This document shows positions 29,215-39,183 of a stretch of 61,885 nt of DNA, piece after piece. The stretch's first letter is position 1. Each line of letters starts with the position of its first letter. The position numbers and the translations under genes were made by a program. Origin of the DNA: an uncultured Oscillospiraceae bacterium (GTDB lineage: Bacteria > Bacillota > Clostridia > Oscillospirales > Acutalibacteraceae); assembly GCA_900546785.1 (NCBI GenBank), contig URED01000007.1:1-61885 (forward strand), written 5' to 3'. The notes under the pieces were generated by a model. The model ran no database searches, was not told where the DNA came from, and saw only the letters and a list, made by a program, of their open reading frames with translations.

Positions 29215-30309
29215 ATGAAATTGGGAATCGTGGGACTTCCGAACGTAGGAAAAAGCACGCTTTTTAACGCGATAACGAACGCCGGCGCGCAGAGCGCAAA
29301 CTATCCGTTCTGCACGATCGAGCCGAATATAGGCATGGTGAGCGTACCGGACGAAAGGCTGGACAAGCTTGCCGAAATGTACGAGCCGGACAAATTTACG
29401 CCTGCTTCCATTGAGTTTGTTGACATAGCCGGTCTTGTTAAGGGCGCCAGCAAGGGCGAGGGCCTCGGCAACAAGTTTTTGAGCCACATCAGAGAGGTGG
29501 ACGCAATCATACATGTTGTTCGCTGTTTTGAAAACGATGACATTACACACGTTGACGGCAGTATAGATCCGGCAAGAGATATCGAGACGATAAATCTTGA
29601 ACTGATCCTTTCCGACCTTGATATTTTGGGAAGAAGAATAGAAAACAGAAAAAAAGCAATGAAGGGCGACAAAACCATTGCGCCCGAAGTGGAATTTTTG
29701 GAGCGCCTTAACGCGGAAATGGAAAACGGAAAGACGGCAAGAAGCTGCGGGATCTCAGACGACGAAGCGGAATATCTGAAAGAGGTATCTTTGCTTACGA
29801 TAAAGCCGGTCATATATGCCTGCAACATGAGCGACGAAGATTTTGCAAACGGAGTTGAAAACAACAGCAATTATAATACAGTAAAAGAAATAGCAGCGCA
29901 GGAGGGCGCCGAAACACTTGCGATATGCGCCGAAACAGAAGCGGAGATCGCCACCCTTGACGAGGAGGACAAGAAGATGTTTCTTGCCGATCTCGGCCTT
30001 GAAAAGAGCGGGCTTGACAGACTGATCCAAAAGAGCTACAGCCTTTTGGGGCTTATCTCTTTTCTTACGGCGGGCAAAAAAGAAGTGCGCGCATGGACTA
30101 TAAAAAAAGGCACAAAAGCGCCGCAGGCTGCCGGCAAGATACACAGTGATTTTGAGCGCGGCTTTATCAGAGCGGAGATCGTATCGTTCCATGATCTTGT
30201 AACAAACGGCTCCATGGCCGCCTGCAAGGAAAAAGGCCTGATCAGGAGCGAAGGAAAAGATTATGTAATGCAGGACGGAGATATAGTGGAGTTCCGTTTC
30301 AACGTTTAA
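29215..30309 (+). CDS. ychF: Redox- and stress-linked P-loop ATPase YchF (Obg/OLA1 family)
   Basis: YchF is a universal translation-associated P-loop protein that prefers ATP over GTP. The 364-residue protein has the P-loop GLPNVGKSTLFNAI at residues 6-19, switch II VDIAGLVKGASKGEGLGN near 66, the coiled-coil arm (~130-170) and a C-terminal TGS domain ending GKDYVMQDGDIVEFRFNV. AGGAGAG precedes the ATG. It is divergent from ilvB and followed by a sigma-factor gene with its own promoter. Confidence 0.96.
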   Translation: MKLGIVGLPNVGKSTLFNAITNAGAQSANYPFCTIEPNIGMVSVPDERLDKLAEMYEPDKFTPASIEFVDIAGLVKGASKGEGLGNKFLSHIREVDAIIHVVRCFENDDITHVDGSIDPARDIETINLELILSDLDILGRRIENRKKAMKGDKTIAPEVEFLERLNAEMENGKTARSCGISDDEAEYLKEVSLLTIKPVIYACNMSDEDFANGVENNSNYNTVKEIAAQEGAETLAICAETEAEIATLDEEDKKMFLADLGLEKSGLDRLIQKSYSLLGLISFLTAGKKEVRAWTIKKGTKAPQAAGKIHSDFERGFIRAEIVSFHDLVTNGSMAACKEKGLIRSEGKDYVMQDGDIVEFRFNV

Positions 30310-30341
30310 TTCCGGAGCAGAAACAAATTCAGGCAGCTTAC

Positions 30342-30370
30342 TTGACATTAAACACTGATTGTTATATTAT
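30342..30370 (+). promoter_or_regulatory. Promoter of the SigH-like gene
   Basis: TTGACA (30342-30347), 17 bp, TATTAT (30365-30370), 26 bp before the ATG. Confidence 0.75.
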
Positions 30371-30396
30371 ATTATTATGGTGAGCCGGAGGATAGT

Positions 30397-30969
30397 ATGG
30401 ACAAATTTAATAACATGAACGAATCCGATATTCTTGCGCTTGCCAAGGAAGGAGATAGTGGAGCGGCTGACTTCATTATCAAAAAATACAAGTATATTGC
30501 CGTAAAAGCGGCGTCCGGCTGGACAAATGCTGCAATAGAACCCGAGGACCTTATGCAGGAAGGTATGATAGGTCTGCTTGCGGCAATCAAATCCTACAAC
30601 GCCGATAAAGGCACGCCCTTTCTCTCTTACGCATATACTTGTGTATACAACTCCATACAAACGGCGCTTCGCAAAGTGAACAGGCAAAAGGATATTCCGA
30701 AAAACGATGTTGTTCCGTTTGAAAAGGAATTTGTTGACGGGAAAATAAATTCCTTAAGCGCCGAAGATTCTTTCCTTGCCGGGGAAAGCGTATCCTTGTT
30801 ATTACAGCAGCTTGATAAAAGCCTCTCAAAATTAGAAAACGGCGTGTTGAGATTGTTTTTGGTTGGTTGCAGTTACAACGAGATCGCGCAAAAGCTTGAT
30901 AAGAGCCCAAAAGCGATAGATAATGCTTTACAGCGTATAAGAAAGAAACTGAAAGAAGTTTCCTTCTGA
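30397..30969 (+). CDS. SigH-like sigma-70 family factor
   Basis: A 190-residue sigma factor. Region 2 is seen at residues ~15-90 (EPEDLMQEGMIGLLAAIKSY, the core-binding and -10 region) and region 4 at ~130-188, ending SPKAIDNALQRIRKKLKEV. The same SIDNALQR-type ending marks SigH of Bacillus and Clostridia, so it may drive stationary-phase and early sporulation genes; a role as the true SigH is inferred. It is shorter than Bacillus SigH (~218). The near-consensus promoter suggests sigma-A control. The zinc-ribbon gene follows 53 bp downstream. Confidence 0.82.
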   Translation: MDKFNNMNESDILALAKEGDSGAADFIIKKYKYIAVKAASGWTNAAIEPEDLMQEGMIGLLAAIKSYNADKGTPFLSYAYTCVYNSIQTALRKVNRQKDIPKNDVVPFEKEFVDGKINSLSAEDSFLAGESVSLLLQQLDKSLSKLENGVLRLFLVGCSYNEIAQKLDKSPKAIDNALQRIRKKLKEVSF

Positions 30970-31022
30970 ATCAACTCCCGTGCAGCCGCAAAGCGGCAAA
31001 TAATTTTAAAGAGGTATAAATT

Positions 31023-31307
31023 ATGTACGAAGACAAAACTTTGATCTGCAAGGACTGCGGTAAAGAATTTGTTTTTACGGCAGGCGAGCAGGAATTCTAT
31101 GCCGAAAAAGGCTTTGAGAACGACCCGGTAAGATGCAAGGAATGCAGAGCTGCCAAAAAGGCCGCGATCAAGGCTTCCCGCGTTATGCACGATGCCGTTT
31201 GCGCAAACTGCGGCGCCGAATGCCAGGTTCCGTTCGAACCGAAAGACGACCGCCCTGTGTATTGCAGCGAGTGCTTTGCAAAACTACAGGAAAAAGAAAC
31301 GCTTTAA
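31023..31307 (+). CDS. Zinc-ribbon protein with two ribbons
   Basis: A 94-residue protein with four CxxC pairs, CKDCG (10), CKEC (~39), CANCG (~60) and CSEC (~80), enough for two zinc ribbons. The first half matches the small zinc-ribbon domain with the signature FTAGEQEFYAEKGFENDPVRC, common in Clostridia; the second resembles a CxxC domain ending VYCSECFAKL. Such proteins are thought to bind nucleic acid or the ribosome, but the function is unknown. AAAGAGG precedes the ATG and it probably shares the sigma-factor transcript. Confidence 0.85.
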   Translation: MYEDKTLICKDCGKEFVFTAGEQEFYAEKGFENDPVRCKECRAAKKAAIKASRVMHDAVCANCGAECQVPFEPKDDRPVYCSECFAKLQEKETL

Positions 31308-31335
31308 ATTTTGCACTTGATTTTCAATCTGTTAT

Positions 31336-31391
31336 TTACACACTGAGGAGACTTCGAGAAATCGAGCTGAATTTCGTTTTTCGCGAGCGGG
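31336..31391 (+). repeat. 56-bp repeat, copy 1
   Basis: Identical to 61830-61885 except at 31342 (A here, G at 61836). The match runs into the window edge, so the true repeat may be longer. Confidence 0.9.
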
Positions 31392-31434
31392 TGCCGTACA
31401 ACGGTACTACCCCCGAGCGAAAGGCGGAAAGCAC

Positions 31435-31478
31435 AATGCCGCATAAACACTTGGTTTATGCGGCATTTAATTGTTTTC
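31435..31478 (+). terminator. Terminator of the putative RNA
   Basis: AATGCCGCATAAAC pairs perfectly with GTTTATGCGGCATT (14 bp, 5-nt loop), followed by TAATTGTTTT. Confidence 0.7.
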
Positions 31479-31528
31479 AGCATAGCATTTTATTTAATAG
31501 AGATGGTCATTATTCTGCTGTTCGTTAT

Positions 31529-31558
31529 TTGACTTGACTTAGAATATAAATGTATATT
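31529..31558 (+). promoter_or_regulatory. Possible promoter of a short transcript
   Basis: TTGACT (31529-31534), 18 bp, TATATT (31553-31558). The only thing downstream on this strand is a terminator at 31590-31620. Confidence 0.35.
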
Positions 31559-31589
31559 GCGCGCTTCAGCCGACTTTATCGACAGTCTG

Positions 31590-31620
31590 AGGTTTCCGAA
31601 TGTTCGGAAACCTTTTCTTT
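31590..31620 (+). terminator. Terminator between the RNA region and pyrI
   Basis: GGTTTCCGAA and TTCGGAAACC form a 10-bp stem with a 2-nt loop as drawn (larger in practice), followed on the plus strand by TTTTCTTT. There is no T run on the minus strand, so it is not a good pyrI terminator. Confidence 0.7.
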
Positions 31621-31625
31621 ATACA

Positions 31626-32036
31626 TTATTTGATTCTTGTTTCGCAATAAATACAGCGGTAGGTGCCCTTATCGTCTGTGAGCGCGAATTCGTAATTCAC
31701 GCCCTCCTCCACATTTGAGATACAGCGGGGATTGGGGCATTTTGCCACATTTACGATTCTCTTCGGCGGGGTGAGCATTCTTTTGCTTGCAACGCCGTCT
31801 TTTATTATATTAACGGTTATATTTTTATCAATAAACGCAAGCACGTCAAGATCCAGATCGATCAGTTCATTCACCTTAATAATATCTTTTACGCCGAGCT
31901 TTTCGCTCTTTGCGTTTTGAATGATCGCCACCTGGCATTTCTGATCTGCAAGCCCCAGCGCCTCATACACCTTCATGCCGAAGCCTGCCGAAATATGATC
32001 CAGCACATAGCCGTTTTCTATCTTATCTATCTTCAT
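31626..32036 (-). CDS. pyrI: Aspartate carbamoyltransferase regulatory subunit
   Basis: PyrI binds CTP or ATP and controls PyrB allosterically. The 136-residue protein has the N-terminal nucleotide-binding domain (~1-95, [14 protein letters not shown]) and a C-terminal zinc domain with CPNPRC (~104) and CIYCETR (~130). It overlaps pyrB by 4 bp and is the last gene of the pyr operon. Its presence implies feedback inhibition of the pathway at enzyme level. Confidence 0.95.
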   Translation of the reverse strand: MKIDKIENGYVLDHISAGFGMKVYEALGLADQKCQVAIIQNAKSEKLGVKDIIKVNELIDLDLDVLAFIDKNITVNIIKDGVASKRMLTPPKRIVNVAKCPNPRCISNVEEGVNYEFALTDDKGTYRCIYCETRIK

Positions 32037-32959
32037 GCAAGCTCACCTGCCCATCTGAGTAATGTGATTATAAGCGCCATTCTGATGTATTTGCCGTTCA
32101 TTGCCTGCTCAAAATATTTGGCGCGCGGGTCCGCATCAACTTCACGGGCGATCTCGTTCACACGCGGCAGAGGGTGCATGACGGTAAGATCGCTCTTGGC
32201 GTTTTCAAGCTTTTTGAGATCAAGAATAAAAGCGTCTTTATGCTTCAAATATTCGTCTTCCGAAAAGAACCTTTCCCTTTGCACGCGGGTCATATAAAGG
32301 ATATCGAGCTGCGGCATGACCTCGTCCATTTTTTCAACTTCCGTGTAAGGTATACCGTTGGCGTCCAGATAATCGGATTTGATATAATCCGGCACGGAAA
32401 GCTCCTTTGGCGAGATCAGTACGAATTTTATATTTTTGTACCGGCTCATTGCCTTAACAAGGCTGTGCACCGTTCTGCCGAATTTCAGATCGCCGCAAAG
32501 ACCTATGGTAAGATCTTCAAACGAGCCTTTTTCCCTATGGATCGTTAAAAGATCCGTCATCGTCTGCGTAGGATGGCTGTGCCCGCCGTCTCCGGCATTA
32601 ATAACGGGTACGAGCGAGGTGTAAGACGCAACCTTCGGCGCGCCCTCAACAGGATGGCGCATGGCAATGATATCCGCATAGCAGGAAACAACGCGGATCG
32701 TATCCTCCACCGTTTCTCCTTTAGACGCAGACGAGGAATTCGCCTCCGAAAAGCCCAGCACACTGCCGCCCAGTTCCAGCATTGCCGCTTCAAAGGAAAG
32801 CCTTGTGCGCGTGCTCGGCTCAAAAAACAGTGTAGCAAGCTTTTTGCCCTCACAAAGCTTTGCATATTTTTTCTTATTGGCGATGATATCGTCCGCGAGG
32901 GCAATGATCTCATTGATCTCGTTTACGGAAAGATCCGTTGTATCAAGCAAATGACGCAT
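32033..32959 (-). CDS. pyrB: Aspartate carbamoyltransferase catalytic subunit
   Basis: PyrB joins carbamoyl phosphate and aspartate. The 308-residue protein has the carbamoyl-phosphate loop [14 protein letters not shown] near residue 48, the [10 protein letters not shown] segment near 122 and HPLPRVNEI near 263. It follows pyrE by 15 bp and runs into pyrI with an ATGA overlap. Confidence 0.96.
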   Translation of the reverse strand: MRHLLDTTDLSVNEINEIIALADDIIANKKKYAKLCEGKKLATLFFEPSTRTRLSFEAAMLELGGSVLGFSEANSSSASKGETVEDTIRVVSCYADIIAMRHPVEGAPKVASYTSLVPVINAGDGGHSHPTQTMTDLLTIHREKGSFEDLTIGLCGDLKFGRTVHSLVKAMSRYKNIKFVLISPKELSVPDYIKSDYLDANGIPYTEVEKMDEVMPQLDILYMTRVQRERFFSEDEYLKHKDAFILDLKKLENAKSDLTVMHPLPRVNEIAREVDADPRAKYFEQAMNGKYIRMALIITLLRWAGELA

Positions 32960-32974
32960 TTCACGGCTCCTTTC

Positions 32975-33631
32975 TTATGCCTTGGCACCGTTTATTTCCA
33001 GATACTTTTTGATGCGCTCCACGTTTTCGCGGTTGCTTTCGTCCTCTTCAAGGTATTCGATGATATCGTATACATCCACAACGGAATATACGGGGAAACC
33101 GTATTCCTCCCCTACCTCCGCTATTGCGGACTTATCCGTTTTGCCCTTTTCTTTTCTGTCTACCATCACGAAAACGGCGGCTACCTTTGTGCCCTCCAGC
33201 TTGGAAAGGATCGCCATGCTCTCTCTGATTGCCGTACCTGCTGTAACGACGTCTTCCACAATAACGATCTCTTCACCTGCACTTGGCCTGTAACCGACGA
33301 AAACGCCGCCCTCGCCGTGATCCTTTTCCTCTTTTCTGTTGAAAAAGAAAGGAACGTCCAGCCCATGCCTTGCCAGCGCAACGGCAGCGGAAACAGCAAT
33401 GGGTATGCCTTTATAAGCCGGCCCGTAAAGCACGGCTTTTTTATTGCCTAATTTATCAAAGTATGCCTTGGCGTAAAATTCGCCGAGCCTTTGAATCTGT
33501 TCGCCTGTTTTAATATCTCCGGCATTGATGAAATAAGGGATCTTTCTGCCGCTTTTAGCTGTAAAATCGCCGAATTTCAGCACACCGGCATCTTCAAGAA
33601 ATTTTATAAATTCCCTTTTATAGCTTTCCAT
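32975..33631 (-). CDS. pyrE: Orotate phosphoribosyltransferase
   Basis: PyrE makes orotidine monophosphate from orotate and PRPP. The 218-residue protein has the PRPP-binding motif VIVEDVVTAGTA near residue 122 and YGPAYKGIPIA near 70, with FFNRKEEKDHGEGG in between. It is 10 bp behind pyrF, the enzyme for the following step. Confidence 0.95.
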   Translation of the reverse strand: MESYKREFIKFLEDAGVLKFGDFTAKSGRKIPYFINAGDIKTGEQIQRLGEFYAKAYFDKLGNKKAVLYGPAYKGIPIAVSAAVALARHGLDVPFFFNRKEEKDHGEGGVFVGYRPSAGEEIVIVEDVVTAGTAIRESMAILSKLEGTKVAAVFVMVDRKEKGKTDKSAIAEVGEEYGFPVYSVVDVYDIIEYLEEDESNRENVERIKKYLEINGAKA

Positions 33632-33641
33632 AATTTCCTCC

Positions 33642-34340
33642 TCAGTCTACAAATTCCCGAACACAGCGGCGGTACGCGGCAACCGGGTCTTCCGCCTGCG
33701 TAACGGGTCTGCCGACAACGATATAATCCGAACCGAGCTCCTTAGCCTTTTCCGGCGTGGTAACGCGCACCTGATCGCCTACGTCGCCGTCCGCAAATCT
33801 TACGCCCGGCGTTACGGTAAGAAATCCGCTGCCGCAGGCCCTCTTTACCATACCCGCTTCAAGCGGTGAGCAAACAACGCCGTCAAGCCCCGCCGCCTTT
33901 GTATTCTGCGCATATTTAACGATCGTATCGTTGATTGAGGCGTTGATCAGAAGCTCATGCTGCATTCTTTCCTCGCTTGTTGAGGTAAGCTGTGTTACGG
34001 CAATCAAAATGGGCCTTGTGCCGTCCGCTCTTGTCAAGCCCTCCGCCGCGGCTTTCATCATATCGATCGTACCGGCGGCATGCAGGTTTGTCATATCCAC
34101 ATCAAGATCGCGCAGGACGCGCATGGCTTTTTTAACCGTATTCGGGATATCATGAAGCTTCAGATCAAGAAAGATCTTATGCCCTCTTGCCTTGATCTCT
34201 TGCACTATGGAAGGACCTTCTGCATAGTAAAGCTCCATGCCGATCTTTACAAAAGGTTTTTCCTGCGTAAATTGATCCAGAAAATCAAAGGTTGCTTTCT
34301 TACTGTTAAAATCGCAGGCAATAATCACATCTTTTCCCAT
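33642..34340 (-). CDS. pyrF: Orotidine 5'-phosphate decarboxylase
   Basis: PyrF decarboxylates OMP to UMP. The 232-residue TIM-barrel protein has the catalytic [13 protein letters not shown] near residue 58, substrate contacts [11 protein letters not shown] near 82, and the C-terminal [20 protein letters not shown]. Its start lies immediately after the pyrD stop. Confidence 0.95.
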   Translation of the reverse strand: MGKDVIIACDFNSKKATFDFLDQFTQEKPFVKIGMELYYAEGPSIVQEIKARGHKIFLDLKLHDIPNTVKKAMRVLRDLDVDMTNLHAAGTIDMMKAAAEGLTRADGTRPILIAVTQLTSTSEERMQHELLINASINDTIVKYAQNTKAAGLDGVVCSPLEAGMVKRACGSGFLTVTPGVRFADGDVGDQVRVTTPEKAKELGSDYIVVGRPVTQAEDPVAAYRRCVREFVD

Positions 34341-35252
34341 TTAATCCACCACTCCTATAATATCGCTTATTTTTTCTATGCCGAGTTCGCTGCAGACCTG
34401 CGGCAAATCCTCTATAATTTTTTTGCAGGCGAACGGGTCAACCAGATTTGCCGCGCCTACCTGAACGGCCGTTGCGCCCGCCATCATCATTTCTATTACA
34501 TCCTTGGCAGTTGAAACGCCGCCGCAGCCCATTACGGGTATATTGCAGGCTTTGGAGACCTGATATACCATTCTTACGGCAACGGGAAAGACCGCTTTGC
34601 CGGAAAAGCCGCCCATTTTGTTGGCGATCACGGCAGCGCGCCTTTTAACATCTATACGCATACCAAGCAGGGTATTGATCAGGCATATACCGTCCGCCCC
34701 GGCTTCCTCGCACGATTTTGCGATGGCAACGATATCCGTTACGTTTGGCGAAAGCTTTATGACAACCGGTTTTGTTGTAACTGCCTTGACGGCCTTGGTA
34801 ACCTGCGCGGCACAGGCGGGATCGGTGCCGAAGCTCATACCACCGCCGTGGACGTTGGGGCAGCTTACGTTGACCTCAAGAATACCGACCTGCTCCTGTT
34901 TATCCAGTAATTCGCAGGTGTATGCGTAATCCTCCACCGAAAAGCCGCTGACATTGGCTATAACTTTTTTATGAAAATATGCCTTCATCTCCGGCAGTTC
35001 GTGTTCAATAACATGCTGCACGCCGGGATTCTGAAGCCCCACGGCGTTGATCATGCCCTCTGTGCATTCCGCAATACGCGGCGTGGGGTTGCCGAATCTT
35101 GCATCTTTGGTTGTGCCTTTGAACGAGAAAGAGCCGAGCATATTGATATCGTAAAAATCCTTGAATTCCTTTCCGAAGCCGAAGGTGCCGCTTGCGGGAA
35201 CAACGGGATTATCCATATGCATACCGCAGAAATCCACGGAAAGATCTACCAT
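34341..35252 (-). CDS. pyrD: Dihydroorotate dehydrogenase B, catalytic subunit
   Basis: The 303-residue FMN subunit oxidizes dihydroorotate to orotate and passes electrons via PyrK to NAD+. It is class 1B: the catalytic cysteine is in LEVNVSCPNVHGGGM (~128), with VVIKLSPNVTDI near 165 and VMGCGGVSTAKD near 245. It overlaps pyrK by 7 bp, as expected for the two subunits of one complex. Confidence 0.96.
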   Translation of the reverse strand: MVDLSVDFCGMHMDNPVVPASGTFGFGKEFKDFYDINMLGSFSFKGTTKDARFGNPTPRIAECTEGMINAVGLQNPGVQHVIEHELPEMKAYFHKKVIANVSGFSVEDYAYTCELLDKQEQVGILEVNVSCPNVHGGGMSFGTDPACAAQVTKAVKAVTTKPVVIKLSPNVTDIVAIAKSCEEAGADGICLINTLLGMRIDVKRRAAVIANKMGGFSGKAVFPVAVRMVYQVSKACNIPVMGCGGVSTAKDVIEMMMAGATAVQVGAANLVDPFACKKIIEDLPQVCSELGIEKISDIIGVVD

Positions 35253-35974
35253 ACTATCTCCTCCCTTTCAAGGACGGGGCCGTCCTTACAGATGCGCTTG
35301 CTGCCGTACTTTGTTTTGCAGGAGCAGCCCATACATGCGCCGAAGCCGCAGCCCATTCTTTCTTCAAAGCTGTACTGCCCGGAGGTCTTGACTTTACTTT
35401 CTATGGCTCTGAACATGGGCATGGGACCGCAGGTATAAAAGTAATCATAATCCTGCGGCATAGCGTCCGTAACAAAGCCTTTTATACCGTAAGAGCCGTC
35501 CGCCGTTGCAATAATGACCGGTACGCCGAGGGCTTTGAATTCAGCCTCATAAAAGATCTCTTCCTTTTTATTGAAACCGAGGATAACCTTGGGGCTCTGC
35601 CCGTCCGCCACAAGGCGTTTTGTTAAGTTATAAAGCGGCGGAACGCCGACGCCCCCGCCGATAACAAGAGGCTTATTTGATTTTGATATATCGTAGCCGT
35701 TGCCGAGACCTGTTAAGCAGTCCAGCTGTTCGCCGGCTGCAAGCTCCGACATCTGCTTTGTCCCCTCGCCCACGACCTTATAGATGATCACGAGCTCATT
35801 TTCGCTGTAATCACATACGGATACGGGGCGGCGTAAAAACTTGCCCTCCAGCAGGATATTGATAAACTGCCCCGGGGCTGTAATATACTTTGTATCGCCT
35901 TCGAGGCGCATTTCAAAAACATCCGCCGTAAGCTGTTTATTTGATTTGATTTTATATACATTATTCTTATACAT
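35246..35974 (-). CDS. pyrK: Dihydroorotate dehydrogenase B, electron-transfer subunit
   Basis: PyrK carries FAD and a 2Fe-2S cluster and moves electrons from PyrD to NAD+. The 242-residue protein has the FAD-binding FLRRPVSVCDY near residue 50, the NAD-binding GGGVGVPPLYNL near 110, and the cluster ligands CGFGACMGCSCKT near 212 with a final cysteine in RICKDGPV. Confidence 0.95.
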   Translation of the reverse strand: MYKNNVYKIKSNKQLTADVFEMRLEGDTKYITAPGQFINILLEGKFLRRPVSVCDYSENELVIIYKVVGEGTKQMSELAAGEQLDCLTGLGNGYDISKSNKPLVIGGGVGVPPLYNLTKRLVADGQSPKVILGFNKKEEIFYEAEFKALGVPVIIATADGSYGIKGFVTDAMPQDYDYFYTCGPMPMFRAIESKVKTSGQYSFEERMGCGFGACMGCSCKTKYGSKRICKDGPVLEREEIVW

Positions 35975-35997
35975 GAAAGCTACTCCGAACAGAATAC

Positions 35998-38900
35998 TTA
36001 TTCCGCGTCTATCGTTGATACGCCGAGCGTTATCTCTTCCAGCACATCAAGCAGTACCTTTACGGTATCCAGCGAGGTAAACATCGTAACATTATTTTCA
36101 ACTGCGGCGCGGCGGATCTCCGAGCCGTCGGAATGGCTGTCGCCGTGGCTGACGTCAATGGTATTGATAACATAAGAAATATGCCCCTGGCGCAGCGCCA
36201 TCAGGATCTCATCGCTGTCATCTTCCGTAAGCTTTGCGCGAACCCGCGTGCGGATACCGTGCTTTTTAAGGAATTTAGCCGTTCCCTCCGTTGCTTCAAT
36301 ATTGAAGCCGAGATCATAGAAACGCTTTATGAGCGGCAGCGCCGCCTGCTTATCGTTATCCGCTATCGTTACAAGAACGGTGCCGTAGTTTGACACGTTC
36401 ATTCCGCTTGCCTGAATTGCCTTATAAAGCGCACGGGTAAGGGATTTATCATAGCCGATCGCTTCACCAGTGGATTTCATTTCGGGAGAAAGATAGGTAT
36501 CCATGCCCTTAAGCTTGGAGAAGGAGAACGCGGGTGCTTTAACGTACCAGCGTTTCTTTTCTTTCGGGTATACTTCCGTTATGCCCTGGTCTTTCAGACT
36601 GTGGCCGAGGATGACTCTTGTGGCGATATCCGCCATGGGGATGGAGGTGGCTTTTGAAAGGAAAGGCACTGTTCTTGAAGAACGGGGATTTACCTCTATA
36701 ACAAAAACATCGTCATGATTATCCGCAATAAACTGGATATTAAACAGACCGATAATATGGATTGCCTTGCCGAGCTTTACGGTATAATCTATGATCTTAT
36801 CCTTAACGGTTTGAGAAACGGAGAACGTTGGGTATATGGAAATGGAATCGCCGCTGTGGACGCCAGTTTTTTCAACGTGCTCCATGATGCCGGGGATAAA
36901 TACATCTTTGCCGTCGCAAATGGCGTCTACTTCAAGCTCTTTGCCCATGATATATTTATCTACAAGCACCGGCTGTTCCGTATTGATCTCAACCGCCGTC
37001 TGAAGATAATGGCGCAGGCTCTCCTCATTGGCAACGATCTGCATGGCTCTGCCGCCGAGAACAAACGACGGGCGGACAAGAACGGGATAGCCGATGCTTT
37101 CCGCAACGCGCACGCCCTCCTCGATATCGGTAACGGCAAGGCCTTTCGGCTGAGGTATACCCAGCTCATTCATAACTTTTTCAAACGAATCCCTGTTTTC
37201 CGCACGATCTATCGCCTCAACATCCGTGCCGATGATCGGCACGCCGAGCGCTTCAAGCGGAGGGGCGAGATTGATCGCCGTCTGCCCGCCGAGCGATACG
37301 ACAATACCGAGCGGATTTTCAAGCTCAATTACATTCATAACATCTTCGACGGTAAGCGGTTCGAAATAAAGCTTGTCCGAGGTGGTATAGTCTGTGGAGA
37401 CCGTTTCGGGGTTATTATTGATGATGATCGCCTCATAACCCGCATTTCTTATGGACCAAATGGCATGAACGGTGGAGTAATCAAACTCTACGCCCTGCCC
37501 GATTCTGATTGGACCGGAGCCGAGAACGATGATCTTTTTCTTATCCGATACGATGCTTTCATTTTCCTCTTCATAGGTTGAGTAGAAATACGGAACGTAG
37601 GAATCAAACTCCGACGCGCAGGTATCGATCATTTTATATACAGGGAAGATCTTATTTTCTTTGCGAAGCTTGAAAACATCACCCTCGCTCATATCCCAGC
37701 ACATGCCGATATATTTATCCGAAAAGCCCATTTTTTTGGCGTCTTTCAGTACCTCAATACTGCCTTTGCCGGCTTTGAGGGTCTTTTCGAACTCAACGAT
37801 ATTCTTTATTTTCTCAATAAAGAGCATATCTATCTTTGTAGCGTTATAAATAAGAACGGGATCTACGCCGAGGCGGATCAACTGCGCGATGGCATATAAT
37901 CTGTCGTCCGTGCCGATCTTGATATAGTCCAAAAGCTCGGCGGCGGTATAACCGTCAAACTTCTTGCTGTAAATATGGCAAACGCCCGTTTCAAGGGAGC
38001 GCACCGCTTTGAGCAGACTTTCCTCGATCGTTCTGCCGATCGCCATGACCTCGCCCGTGGCTTTCATCTGGGTATTGAGGCTGTTGTTTGCGTCCGCGAA
38101 TTTATCAAACGGAAAACGTGCGATCTTGGTAACAACGTAATCCAGGGTTGGCTCAAAGGAAGCGGGTGTGTTTGCGATCGGGATCTCATCAAGATGCAGC
38201 CCAACGGCGATCTTGGCGGAGACTCTTGCTATGGGATAACCCGAAGCCTTGGAGGCAAGCGCAGAAGAACGCGAGACCCTTGGATTGACTTCTATAAGAT
38301 AATACTGGAAAGAGTGCGGATCAAGCGCAAACTGCACATTACAGCCGCCTTCGATCTGAAGCTCTCTTATGATCCGCAGCGCGGAATCACGCAGCATCTG
38401 ATATTCCTTATTCGTTAAGGTCTGGGACGGGCAAACAACAATAGAGTCACCCGTATGTATACCGACGGGATCTATATTTTCCATATTACAGATCGTGATG
38501 GCGGTATCATTTGCGTCGCGCATGACTTCATACTCTATCTCTTTATAGCCCTTTATGCTTTTTTCCACAAGCACCTGGTGCACGGGAGACAGCGCAAGCG
38601 CGTTTTTAAGCATCAGGCGGCATTCTTCCTCATCATCGGCAAATCCGCCGCCGGTGCCGCCGAGGGTGAATGCGGGGCGAAGAACTACGGGATAGCCGAT
38701 CTCTTCAGCGATCCTCAGACCGTCCTCCAGATTATCGCAAATATCGGACGGAAGCACCGGCTCGCCGAGCGTTTCGCAAAGCTCTTTAAACAGTTCCCTG
38801 TCTTCTGCTCTTTCGATCGCCTCAAAGCGGGTGCCGAGTATCTCTACATCACATTCCGCAAGCACGCCTTTTTTTGCCAGCTGAACGGCAAGATTCAGCC

Positions 38901-39183
38901 CCGTCTGCCCGCCGAGGGACGGCAAAATGGCGTCCGGGCGCTCATGGCGGATGATCCTTGCCACATATTCAAGCGTAAGCGGCTCCATATAGACCTTATC
39001 CGCGATCTCGGTATCCGTCATAATCGTTGCCGGATTTGAGTTGATCAGAACGACCTCGTATCCCTCCTCTTTCAGAGAAAGGCATGCCTGTGTGCCGGAA
39101 TAGTCAAATTCCGCTGCCTGACCGATAACAATGGGGCCCGAACCGATAACAAGGATCTTATGTATATCCGTGCGCTTAGGCAT
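35998..39183 (-). CDS. carB: Carbamoyl-phosphate synthase large subunit
   Basis: CarB makes carbamoyl phosphate from bicarbonate, ammonia and two ATP. The 1061-residue protein has the expected duplicated halves: each begins with a VIGSGPI.IGQ-type motif (residue ~12 and ~555) and contains an ATP-grasp domain. The C-terminal MGS-like allosteric domain (~935-1061) is present. Length is normal. It overlaps carA by 8 bp. As the only CPS in the window it should also serve arginine synthesis. Confidence 0.97.
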   Translation of the reverse strand: MPKRTDIHKILVIGSGPIVIGQAAEFDYSGTQACLSLKEEGYEVVLINSNPATIMTDTEIADKVYMEPLTLEYVARIIRHERPDAILPSLGGQTGLNLAVQLAKKGVLAECDVEILGTRFEAIERAEDRELFKELCETLGEPVLPSDICDNLEDGLRIAEEIGYPVVLRPAFTLGGTGGGFADDEEECRLMLKNALALSPVHQVLVEKSIKGYKEIEYEVMRDANDTAITICNMENIDPVGIHTGDSIVVCPSQTLTNKEYQMLRDSALRIIRELQIEGGCNVQFALDPHSFQYYLIEVNPRVSRSSALASKASGYPIARVSAKIAVGLHLDEIPIANTPASFEPTLDYVVTKIARFPFDKFADANNSLNTQMKATGEVMAIGRTIEESLLKAVRSLETGVCHIYSKKFDGYTAAELLDYIKIGTDDRLYAIAQLIRLGVDPVLIYNATKIDMLFIEKIKNIVEFEKTLKAGKGSIEVLKDAKKMGFSDKYIGMCWDMSEGDVFKLRKENKIFPVYKMIDTCASEFDSYVPYFYSTYEEENESIVSDKKKIIVLGSGPIRIGQGVEFDYSTVHAIWSIRNAGYEAIIINNNPETVSTDYTTSDKLYFEPLTVEDVMNVIELENPLGIVVSLGGQTAINLAPPLEALGVPIIGTDVEAIDRAENRDSFEKVMNELGIPQPKGLAVTDIEEGVRVAESIGYPVLVRPSFVLGGRAMQIVANEESLRHYLQTAVEINTEQPVLVDKYIMGKELEVDAICDGKDVFIPGIMEHVEKTGVHSGDSISIYPTFSVSQTVKDKIIDYTVKLGKAIHIIGLFNIQFIADNHDDVFVIEVNPRSSRTVPFLSKATSIPMADIATRVILGHSLKDQGITEVYPKEKKRWYVKAPAFSFSKLKGMDTYLSPEMKSTGEAIGYDKSLTRALYKAIQASGMNVSNYGTVLVTIADNDKQAALPLIKRFYDLGFNIEATEGTAKFLKKHGIRTRVRAKLTEDDSDEILMALRQGHISYVINTIDVSHGDSHSDGSEIRRAAVENNVTMFTSLDTVKVLLDVLEEITLGVSTIDAE

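Larger units (their letters stand above)
31336..31478 (+). ncRNA. Putative structured RNA (unassigned family), copy 1
   Basis: A ~140-nt non-coding stretch whose first 56 bp (31336-31391) recur at 61830-61885 with one mismatch in the same orientation. A first stem TCGA/TCGA carries a GAAA tetraloop (31353-31364). A second long hairpin pairs TTTCGC (31379-31384) with GCGAAA (31417-31422), then tandem G-A mismatches, a GGG/CCC step and CCGT/ACGG with an ACA loop. It ends in a 14-bp terminator hairpin. I cannot assign it to a known family from memory. Neighbouring genes give no clue, as the next gene (pyrI) runs the other way. Confidence 0.5.

Noticed and set aside
31336..31478. SRP RNA, 6S RNA, tmRNA or RNase P RNA
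   Set aside because: None of the conserved cores (GGAAGGAAGCA tetraloop region, 6S bubble, tmRNA tag, RNase P GAGGAAAGUCC) is present.
36715..37581. 288-residue plus-strand frame inside carB
   Set aside because: Antisense to an intact carB; no family resemblance and no start site.
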